Part shown: positions 55,158-64,000 of the stretch, piece by piece
Position numbering within the stretch: the stretch's first letter is position 1
Layout of the letters: each line of letters begins with the position of its first letter
Assembly (NCBI GenBank): GCA_037102815.1
Contig: BTPP01000002.1
Location: 3,286,001-3,350,000 of the forward strand
Length of the DNA stretch: 64,000 nucleotides
Origin: Neurospora intermedia
Taxonomy: Eukaryota; Ascomycota; Sordariomycetes; Sordariales; Sordariaceae
Direction of reading: 5' to 3'
Made by a program: the position numbers and the translations under genes
Notes under the pieces: generated by a model
What the model was told of the DNA's origin: nothing
Seen by the model: only the letters and a program-made list of their open reading frames with translations
Databases searched by the model: none

Positions 55158-56854
55158 TTAACCCTCCTCAGCATCCATATGATCACGGCCGCCACCCTGG
55201 CCGTTTCCACGCTTCCTCTTGAGCAAGCCACCGTGCTTGCCCTGATTCTCCATCAACGACTTCATTTCGTTCCTGGCATGGCGCTGTGCTTCCTCGACAC
55301 GGGGCTTGAACACCATAACCTCGTCCTTCTCCAAAGGATACTCATCAAGCTTCTGGCCGAGAGCAGCTTCGATACGGAGCCAAATTTCGAGATCACTACA
55401 TCATGGTCAGGCTCACCGTTCTCAATGAGATAAGGCAGAACAGGGTGTGAAACTTACTATTGTGTGACAATGCTGATAGCATGACCAGACTTGCCCGCAC
55501 GAGCAGTACGACCGACACGATGGACATAGGTCTTGGAGTCCTGAGGAAGATCGTGATTGATGACGCAGTCGACGTTAGGAATATCGAGACCACGGGCAGC
55601 AACATCGGTAGCCACGAGGATCTCACGGGAACCGGCGCGGAACTTGTTCAGAGCACCGAGACGAGCAGACTGCGAGAGGCCACCGTGGAGAGGGATGGCG
55701 CCCATACCGAGGGTGCGGAGCAGGATCGCAATGCGCTGGGTTTCCAGCACGGTTCTGGTGAAGATGATGATGGTTTGGCCGGCGAACTCGTTGCAGAGGT
55801 AGACCAGGTAGGTGTCCTTGTGCATGTGCGGGATGAAGACGTAGTTGGACTTGAGCGTCGAGACGGTCGCGTACTTGTTGGAGGATACGCTGACCTTGAG
55901 GGGGTCCCGCAACGAGGCGCGCTGCAAAGACTCGACCTTGCTGGACATGGTGGCGGAGAAGAGGAACGTCCGGCGCTCGCGGGGAAGGAACTTGAGGATC
56001 TTTTCGAGAATTGGACCGAAATCCATGTCGAGCAAACGATCGGCTTCGTCCATGACCAGGTACTGCATGGAACGCAGACTGAAGCCCTTAGTTTTCTCCA
56101 AGTGGTCGAGCAGTCTACCGGGAGTTGCAACGATAACGTGGGGCTTCTTGCCGAGAGCAATTGCCTGTGTTACCATGTCCATACCACCCAAAATCAGAGC
56201 GCATCTTAGCGAGATCAAGCTACCGAGCGCTTCGAAGGCTTGGGCGATCTGGGCTGCAAGTTCTCTTGTGGGCGCAAGGACGAGGGCAAACAGAGGGGCC
56301 GGCTTGTCGAGGAGCGCTTGTAGGATGGGAAGGGCAAAGGCTGCTGTTTTACCGGAACCAGTCTCGGCAATACCAATGATATCGCGGTTTTGGAGGGCGA
56401 GGGGAATTGACTGTTCTTGAATGGGGGTCGGGTTCTTGTATCCGAGACGATCGCAAGCTTCGCAGAGGGCGTCGACGATTCCCTGTGTAGAACATAGGTT
56501 AGCACCGCTTCTTTACTTTTTTCTGGTACAGCACTGGCGTGGACCAGCCTAGTTGACAAGTGAACATACAAGATCCTTAAAGGTCTTCTTAACAGTCTCA
56601 ACCTCCTCCTGTTCCGGGGCAACGTCGAGAGTCACGGAGTCCTCTTCTGTCGAGTTGGTGGCGGGAGTTGACTCCTCTGTTGGCTCTGGCGCATTTTGTT
56701 TCTTTTCCGTCTTCTCTGCCTTCTTGGTGCTGGACTTGTCCTTGGTCGACTTATCCTTAATCTTCTTTTCCTTCTTCAGCTCGGGTGCAGAAGGAGCAGC
56801 CGCCTTTTTGAGGGCGCTGGGCTCGTCAGAAGTTTTCCTCCGTTTTGTCGACAT
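55158..56854 (-). CDS. rrp3: DEAD-box rRNA-processing helicase Rrp3
   Basis: ATP-dependent RNA helicase of the nucleolar 90S/SSU processome, needed for 35S pre-rRNA cleavage to 18S rRNA. Exons 56854-56570, 56482-55458 and 55395-55158 give 515 residues. A charged N-terminus ([14 protein letters not shown]) precedes the Q motif ([15 protein letters not shown]), motif I A-E-T-G-S-G-K-T (134-141), Ia PTRELAAQI, Ib [51 protein letters not shown] and [12 protein letters not shown], all intact. Introns split after TFKDL (phase 0) and within the Tyr of TQY (phase 2). The C-terminal Lys/Arg/Gly-rich tail ([16 protein letters not shown]) is typical. It is divergent from SSF1. Confidence 0.95.
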
Positions 56855-57211
56855 GATGGTCGGTGATAGTTATGGTAAATAATGGGAGTGGACCGACGGT
56901 GTTCGCTACGAAGGGCGGACTTCCCAGTGAACTTTTATGTCACTTTCCATTGATCTTCCCCAAATTTCCAGGCTTATCGGTTGGCGGGTCCTGCACGATA
57001 AGCTCCGGCCCCACCGAAATTTTTGTCAGAATGGGCCATTGTCCCAAGCTTCTCCAGACATCAGGGACGCCCCCCATTGACATTTGCCTGCGCAGTTCTG
57101 CTTCAGTGTTCGAGTCTGCCAATTCCAGACCTTTAAACCAAATCACCACCATCACCTCTTTCTTCACCACACACATCAACCACCAACCGACAAATCACCC
57201 ATACATTCACA
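56855..57211. promoter_or_regulatory. Shared bidirectional promoter of RRP3 and SSF1
   Basis: 357 bp between the divergent start codons of two ribosome-biogenesis genes. A GAAATTTTTG block at 57016-57025 resembles the yeast RRPE element (core AAAATTTT) with one mismatch. No clear PAC (GATGAG) box is seen. Short tracts of pyrimidine flank the SSF1 start (57125-57195). Confidence 0.6.
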
Positions 57212-58716
57212 ATGGCCAGGAAAAGAGTCAAGAAGAGAACCCACGTTGGAGCCAAGAACCCCGTCACTTCGGCGGCCCTCAACGGCCATGCCGACCGCAA
57301 GGACCCCAAGAGCATGGTCATCCGCATTGGCGCCGGCGAAGTAGGAACCAGCATCAGTCAATTGGCCACCGACGTCAGGAGAGTCATGGAGCCCGGTACC
57401 GCGACCAGGTTGAAGGAGAGAAAGGCCAACAGACTGCGCGACTACGTTACCATGTGCGGACCGCTAGGCGTCACCCATCTTTTGCTCTTCTCCAGATCCG
57501 AATCCGGAAACACCAACCTCAGACTTGCTATTGCTCCCCGGGGCCCTACATTCAACTTCAGAGTCGACAAGTACTCTCTTGCAAAAGATGTGCGGAGGGC
57601 GCAAAGGCATCCCAAGGGTGGCGGCAAGGAGTTCCTCACTCCCCCATTGGTATGTTGCTGCCAACCTACTCTGTTCATATGGAGCATGCTAACGGTGTAA
57701 TCTAGTTGGTCATGAACAACTTCACAGATCCCAACGCCGACTCGAACTCCAAGGTCCCCAAGCATCTCGAGTCCATCACGACGACTGCCTTCCAGTCCCT
57801 CTTCCCTCCCATCAACCCCCAGAGGACCCCTCTCAAGTCGATTCGCAGAGTATTACTTCTCAACCGCGAGAAGTCGCCCGAGAACGACGGCTCATTCATC
57901 ATCAACTTCCGTCACTACGCCATCACAACAAAGGCCGTTGGCATGTCCAAGCCCCTCAGGCGGTTGAACGCCGCCGAGAAGCTCATCAAGTCCAAGAGCA
58001 GGAAAGGCGGCCTCCCGAACCTCGGCAAGCTCCGCGACATTTCAGAGTTCATGATCGGTGGAGAAGATGGCCAAGGCTACATGACGGATGGCACAAGCGG
58101 CAGCGAATACGATACCGACGCCGAGATCGAGATCCTAGACCAAGGCCCGAAGAAGGTGAAGAGCGCCAAGGCTCGGGCTGCCATTGCGGCGGTGGAAGCT
58201 GCCGAGGAGGAAGAGGAGGGTCATGACGACAACGTTGAGCGCAGGGCAGTAAAGCTTGTGGAGCTCGGACCTCGCATGCGGCTACGCATGACCAAGGTCG
58301 AGGAGGGCATGTGCTCAGGAAAGGTACTGTGGCACGAGTATGTGCACAAGACTCAGGAGGAGATTCGGGAGCTCGAGAAGAAGTGGGAACAGAAGAGGAG
58401 GGAGAAGGAGGCGCGCAAAAAGCAGCAGAAGGCGAACGTGGAGAAAAAGAAGGCCGAGAAGGCTGCCCACAAGAAGGCGACCGGCGGAAAGAGCAAGGAC
58501 GACAGCGACGACGAGGACGAGATGGACATGGACGACTACCCGTACGACAGCGACATGTATGATGCCGAGGACGGGTTTGACAGCGAGGGACTGGCTGGTG
58601 ATGCTGAGGAGCAGGCCAATACCAAGATGGAGCAGGATGGCGAGTGGGAGGACGAGGAGGAGGAGATTGCCCAGGAGGCACAGGCGAAAGGAAAGAAGAA
58701 GCCTGCTTTAAAATGA
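57212..58716 (+). CDS. SSF1: 60S ribosome assembly factor Ssf1 (Brix domain, Peter Pan family)
   Basis: Nucleolar factor for 60S subunit maturation and the 27SA pre-rRNA step, binding rRNA through its Brix domain. Exons 57212-57649 and 57706-58716 encode 482 residues. It begins MARKRVKKRTHVGAKNP, then the Brix domain (about 30-310): MVIRIGAGEVGTSISQLATDVRRVMEPGTA, DYVTMCGPLGVTHLLLFSRSES, RGPTFNFRVDKYSLAKDVRR, and after the intron VMNNFTDP, then LKSIRRVLLLNREK and FRHYAITTK, closing VELGPRMRLRMTKVEEGMCSGKVLWHEYV, the typical Ssf1/Ppan end. The remaining tail (about 390-482) is Lys/Glu-rich and acidic. The intron (GTATGT...TCTAG) is 56 nt, near the lower size limit. It is divergent from RRP3. 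Confidence 0.95.
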
Positions 58717-59181
58717 TGGACGTCCTGAAGTAGTGTACGTGGCGCAGACCCGGTCTCCTTTCCAATTTTTGTCCATATTTCACGTCATGTTTTACGGTTA
58801 GCATATGCCCTCAATCACTGGGCCGGTATCTTGGGAATAACCCTTCATCGGAAAATAGTATTGGTGTTGGTAGCAAAGAAGAGAGACATATACCAGGTTG
58901 TTCGAAGAAGGTCTATAGGTCTAGGTTCCTCGCAGCTTCATAGTATGAGACAATCACTCAGCTCGCTCAGACCGCTGTCAACAACAACATTGTGTCAACA
59001 CACCCATCAACTGTATGATCATCCTCACTGTGCCCTTCCTTATGCGCTCTCCGCCACACCCACGGTCTCAGTAACACCTTTCTCCTGCCAAGCAAACCTT
59101 GGCAAGATTCACCAGATTTGCACCGGTCTGTAACGGTGCAACCCGTGGTTGCATCAACCATCCTCTCCCGGCCCTAAGGAG

Positions 59182-59220
<39 letters not shown>

Positions 59221-60724
59221 AAAGCAAGAGACGTTACAACAGCAAAGTGGTAGGTTTCACACGCTTCGGGGTACGGTAATACGCGACCTCAGCGACATGT
59301 GTACAGAGGGAGGGGAACAGGACCGAATGGGATGGATTATGCTACTGTACTGTCCGCGACCACAAGTTGCTGCCGGTACCCTATGTGTAAGGTGTCGTGG
59401 TGTGCGGTCGTTGAAGTGGCTCGGTGGGAATTGCTGCTTCTTTTCTAATCGGATACCTAACCTTTATTTCCTTACTATTTTTCTCTCTGTTTTTAGTGTT
59501 GTTGTTGTTTTCGTTGTTGTGGAGTGTCCCACCCATCATTCACTTCCACTTCTGAGCCAAGCCAGGCACTTATCAACGTCCAACCTCTCGGCCTTTCGTT
59601 ACCGTGGGGTCATATCTCGAGTATCGTCCGTGAGGTTGCGTGCGTGCGTGCGGTGCCCAGTGTGGGAGGTGGTTCGAACTCGAGTGGGCAATGGCTTGAT
59701 AATGATCCCATTCATCATGAATTTTCGGATGGGGGTACAGGAGTGGATGTAACGCTTTGTTGCTGCACCTTCTTCGGAAAGGACCTTCCGTACTTCCGTA
59801 CCTGTCTGCCGTAGATACGCTCGGCTGGGTCTCGGATTTAAGGGACCGAGACAGCAGCACTTGGGAGGTTGGGCTAAACGAATAAGGGGTGAGGGAGGGG
59901 GGGATCATCTTCTTGGCTCTTGTGGCTTGGTTTGCTTGGAGGGGGAAGATCTGTTGAAGCTTGAAGCTCGTTTGGGTAAGCTCGTCGGCTGAGTTTCCAT
60001 GTTCATGGCTGGAAGGCACTTGGAGGGGCAATTTCGTCCGGAGATGGTGTTCTTCGTTGATGATCACGATTTTGGTCACTGAGATGGAGCAATTCTGTTC
60101 ACTTAAATTTTGTGATATTTTACGCCCTCAAAATACCGGGCATCTATGTAAATCTCGTGGTAGTGAAGCGTAGAGTGCTAACACGTCGAATGAAGATGAA
60201 GATGAGGGAAAACATGCGGCGCAAAAGCTGGCGATGGGCATTTCGTCCTGCTTCGCCTCCCTCTCCCCTCCTTTTTTGTATCCTGACGATGCTGAAATGA
60301 ATCAGGCGTCGGCCAGTGTGACTTCTCACATCTTTCCTCCGAAGCCACACAAACAACAACCGTGGGTATCCGTTCTTCCAGATATCCCCCGGATAATATC
60401 CAAAACAAAATCGCATGGCTCAGACTGCGCGCACGCAGGTAAGCAATGCTTCTGACGCTGATGCAAATTCCCATCCGGGTCCCATGGTACTCCCAAAAAA
60501 CCAAAACAAAAGAAAATCAGCCCCGTCCGATGACTTGGGCCCCCAAAACGCCGAAAACATCATCCCCCAACAAGAACGCTAAATCGTCGTAAATCATTGC
60601 ATAATGATCTGGCTCAAGATCGTTTGTCGCCTCAGTCGATCAGTTTCGCCGCTGCCATCATGTCGTATAAATGCGTCGGCGGCTCACAACAGAGAGCAGC
60701 GATGAGATGACAAAACTCGCTCGC
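58717..60724. other. Intergenic region downstream of SSF1
   Basis: About 2 kb between two convergent genes. A 37-nt A run is at 59182-59218 and a GTTGTTGTT-rich stretch at about 59500-59520. The frame 59099-59752 plus starts in the A run and reads a Lys run, so it is not credible. A small structured element cannot be excluded, but nothing is supportable. Confidence 0.4.
59182..59218. repeat. Poly(A) tract, 37 nt
   Basis: Uninterrupted run of 37 A residues, preceded by CCTAAGGAG and followed by CCAAAGC. It is the longest homopolymer in the window. Confidence 0.9.
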
Positions 60725-61137
60725 TCACTGCCTCTGCTGGGCCTCATAAGCCCTAATAGCGCGCTCCATATCCTCAAGACTGCCACGGTCACCATAGGCG
60801 TCCGCCAGCATGTTCGCGCGGCGCTGTCTCTCCAACTCGGCTTGCTCCATGGCCGCCACGCGCCGTTGCATTTGGGCTTCACGGTAGGTGCTGATGCCGT
60901 AGCCAATGGCGGCGATGCCTACTAGGGGTGGAAGCCTTTAGAGGGGAAATGTGTTAGTTTAGATTACAAAGATGGAGAGGGGAAAAGGGTGGTGGTCTGC
61001 GGGGAAGTGGGACAAGACAAGACTAACCATTTGAGACCCTTGGAGGATTTGTGGGAGGCTTGGTAGAGGTGGGGGAGGGAGCTGGGGTAGACGCGAGCAG
61101 AGGTGGTGAGGAGGCGGGCAGGTTGTTGGCGGTTCAT
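60725..61137 (-). CDS. Small single-TM protein, probably mitochondrial
   Basis: Two exons, 61137-61028 and 60935-60725, encode 106 residues. The splice sites GTTAGT and CTAAAG join in phase 2, with a CTAAC branch site, and put W-L-P-P-L-V-G-I-A-A at the junction. The N-terminus is basic and hydroxylated without acidic residues (MNRQQPARLLTTSARVYPSS...), as in mitochondrial presequences. One TM segment (LPPLVGIAAIGYGIS) follows, then a long Arg/Glu/Ala-rich helix (YREAQMQRRVAAMEQAELERQRRANMLADAYG) ending SLEDMERAIRAYEAQQRQ. I do not recognise a named family; the layout is that of small inner-membrane proteins of fungi. The stop TGA is at 60727-60725. Confidence 0.75.
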
Positions 61138-64000
61138 TTTGGCTTTTTGGAATGGTGTTGTTGATTGAACTTGTTGTTGTCGGTTACTTGGTGTAAGAAC
61201 AGGCGACAGCGCTCGAGCGGGCTTGTTGACTGTTGTTGTAGTGGATGATGATGATGATGATGATGTGTTTGATGTTGTAATAGGTGACTGATGCGTCTGA
61301 ATATCGAATAAATAAATGATAGATGGGCTTGTAGGTGTGATATATCGATGGATGCTGATGATGATCTCTTCCTTTCGAAAAGGGAGGGAAGTGACGTCTT
61401 CTTATGTATTTCCAAGATGGGTTATTGTTGACGTCTGGTGGATCCTGTCGACGGCAGGCCTAGCTCATAGCAGCGGAGTCCTCGAGCGTGAGATGTAGCG
61501 TGGGGAAGCGGAGAATCCAAGAAGGGCCAAGGCAGGGCAGTGTGCAGATCGGGTTGCGGAGTTGAACAACGTATGTAAGACGAGATTGGGAACACTTTTA
61601 GTCGCCAGGGGGGGAAGAGATGCTCTGATGTGTTCAGCGATCACCCTTTCTCTGTTGTTGATGGGCACGAGTCAGGTATATGTATCCTTCAGTTCTCCCC
61701 TTCTGTCCCTTTCGCATCAGGGCGTGTAGGTTGGGTATGTAGGTAGATAGCCAATGTGGAATGCAACACCAGGCTCTCGTTCATATGCAAAAGCAGGCCT
61801 GTGAACCAAGGGGGAAGTCGGCAAGCCGTAAGATCATTCCTTATGGTGGTATGAAAGGCATCTGAGGGCATCTCATGGTGGGGTGATTAGTTTGATGGGT
61901 GGTCTCACCAGCTGTTTATTATTCCCGGTTCACCCTCCATTGTCGTCTCGTCTGCCCAATTCTCTTTGACCACCCACTATCCCCAGACGTTCACTGGCTA
62001 GTGCGCCCTTGTTGCCGTCGTTCGATTGGCCAGGGATGTTGGTCAACTGTGGGGGGACAGCAGCGCCAAGCTCAAGCGCCAAGCCGAGGGTCAACACCCT
62101 CGTTACACAAGCCGTATGCCCGGAAGCGGCCGCCAGCTGCACGCACCCCAAACGGCTCCTGCAGAAAGTGCGTGGCCACCACCGCGGCCACTGACGGACT
62201 GCCTGTGACGCCTGGCTCTGGTCTCGCTGTCAACTGCCATATGTACATCGATCCCTACACTGACACTGAGCCTGGCCGCAATGCGCCCAGTTCTGGACAG
62301 GATGAAGCCACATTCCAAAACCTGCATGTGTGAGAGAAGGTGCAAGCAAGGAACGGATTGGCCCGGCGCCTAGGGAGATCTGTATGGATGGGAAACAAGA
62401 CTGGGTCGAGAATCGTGCCATTTTAGCAGCATCTCAAAACTAAACGATCTCGCCGCCCACGATCTCAACACTACCGCGAAATTGGAAAATAATGTCAACA
62501 AAGACCCCTTTTTCCGTCTGTCCCCCACTCAGCGCCCAGCGGTTGCGGTGAGGTCTAGCCATACCCACGGCAACTTCGAGACGTTAACCGAACTGAAGCC
62601 CGACACAAGCAAGCTCGGCCTCAAACGGAGTCCCGAAGAACCGAGCTGGATAGAGTGGACCTCGTGAAACTTCTCCCGTCAAAGTTCTCGTAAAAGCTTC
62701 ACGGGCGTCCCCAGTTTACTGTCGGTGTTGGATTCCCCCCGATGCCCGTCGTCTCTGTCTTCGTCATAGCCACGCGATGGGAGGAGGTCATCACTGGTGG
62801 TCCTTCGTCATGGTGTTTTGTTGGTTTCCACTTCACCTCTGTTCAAAAATACACTGCCCCTAACAATTTCCTCCTCCACTGCGAACAACAACCGACGCTA
62901 ACTGCCAGGCTTTGGTTCTTCTGGACCCCCTTCGTCAACAACGTCGTCACCGCCGCCAAGCGGTGATGATGTAAGTCTTGGCTCTGCACCAAAGCCCCAA
63001 GGGGTCCATTTTCCTGCCTTTTCAGGGAAATCAGGGTCCCGCACTAGGCCCACCGGACAATTCCCGTTTTACTGACGATGGCGATCGCTTCCATTGACGT
63101 TCTTGACGTCTTCTGCTCCCCTTTTCCCTCCTTGCAATGCTCCAAGTCGAGACTCGGAACCGCCCGATTGACAGAACGACAGGTCGCTGCACACAGTACG
63201 GAAGTGCTTCGTTCATTGCCATGCTCAAAGCTGCGCATCATGGCATCTGCTGAAGAAAACACGGGAATGCTCACTTACATGCAAAGAAACGAGGACGTCA
63301 GGCGTCTGCGCGATCATCGGATACGCATCACATGAAGTCGTCCGACATGATTCGGCCTTTCCACCTTGAGAAACTAATTCTGCCATGCCCGCGCCTGCGC
63401 GTGTCTGCATGGCATGGTATTCTCTCCATTTAGCTCGCACGTGCGCCTCGTGCTGCACATCTGATATGGGATTTCCAGGTCGTGATTGGGAACAGCATTG
63501 CCATGATTGCCATCCTCATCATCATCAACATCGTCATCGCAATCCTTCAGATCCTCCACTGCAACACCCCTAGGCCCCTCTTGTGAGGGTTAGGGTCTAG
63601 CACCGCAGATGATACTCCGGCTTGTCTGGATCGATTCATCACATGTCATCAACTGGACGAATTATCCCACTGGCAAGTCTACTCTTTCATGTTGACCTTC
63701 TCGAACACGATTGAGGCATGAAGTTGAGCAAGCTTGGGTCTTGATCTCGTGACCAGCAACCCGCAATTCGTGATCATTTCGGGTAACAACACTCGACCGC
63801 TCATGTCAGCACCAAACATGAACTCAATAATTTCGAAGACCCTCTGCGTCAATTGCTTGTGGACGTTTGCAGCTGAAGGCCTGAGAATGAGCTTCAAGTT
63901 TACTACTGTCCAGATATAGGGCCAGATCGCTCAGCCTCACTCTCACACAGATTTGGAGATGGCCTAGGCTACGCTAGGATAACCTTTAAACGTTTCAAGG
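61138..64000. other. Gene-poor right end
   Basis: About 2.9 kb. A (GAT)n run (61243-61266) in the upstream region of the small TM gene is the only clear repeat. Plus-strand frames at 61899-62333, 62482-62667 and 63078-63335 have no conserved motif or supporting splice context. The last gene on the right, if any, must lie beyond the window. Confidence 0.4.
61243..61266. repeat. GAT microsatellite
   Basis: Seven or more contiguous GAT/ATG triplets upstream of the small TM protein gene. Confidence 0.8.

Noticed and set aside
55460-56209. 249-codon plus-strand frame
   Set aside because: Antisense to the RRP3 helicase core.

Overview
The window is nuclear DNA of a filamentous ascomycete, most likely a Sordariomycete close to Neurospora/Sordaria. 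This rests on short introns (about 50-100 nt) with GTRNGT donors and CTRAC-type branch sites, compact intron-poor genes separated by 0.3-6 kb, long homopolymer and triplet tracts in UTRs, TACCTA-type repeats in spacers, and protein family versions typical of Pezizomycotina (two-exon bHLH factor, DUF7053, DUF1349, RRP3 of 515 aa). The species is inferred from these traits only. There is no plasmid, phage, CRISPR, rRNA or convincing tRNA signal, and no obvious RIP-degraded transposon.

Layout, left to right: the 5' part of the Pol III factor BRF1 (minus, runs off the left edge); a DUF1349/REE1-like protein (plus); a BTB/POZ protein (minus); a six-exon FAR-17a/AIG1-like membrane protein (minus) divergent from the signal peptidase catalytic subunit SEC11 (plus); a four-TM protein (plus) with a long stem-loop in its 3' flank; a doubtful small spliced gene (minus); a bHLH factor with an SREBP-type tyrosine but no membrane anchor (plus); a small, extremely acidic Lys/Arg-patch protein (minus); a 5.9 kb stretch with no recognisable gene; and a large Msb3/Gyp-type Rab GAP (plus).

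The right half is denser and rich in housekeeping genes: a Ubc14-like E2 (minus); the HIR histone chaperone subunit HIR3 (minus, over 2,200 aa, whose first coding exon is only ATG); the exomer ChAPs subunit (plus); an aldo-keto reductase (plus); a HIT hydrolase (minus); RNA polymerase subunit RPB12 (plus) tail-to-tail with the Pol II assembly/import GTPase GPN1/NPA3 (minus); a DUF7053 protein (plus); the spliceosomal CWF19-like protein (plus); the rRNA-processing helicase RRP3 (minus) divergent from the 60S assembly factor SSF1 (plus); and a small single-TM, probably mitochondrial protein (minus). The last 2.9 kb show no gene I can support.

Functional grouping: two neighbour pairs look meaningful. 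RRP3 and SSF1 share a 357 bp promoter region and both serve ribosome biogenesis. RPB12 and GPN1 are convergent and both serve RNA polymerase assembly. Otherwise the genes are independent transcription units, and I found no gene cluster that looks like a new defence, secondary metabolite or mobile system. Splice structures were deduced by eye from frame continuity, family conservation and splice-site consensus.
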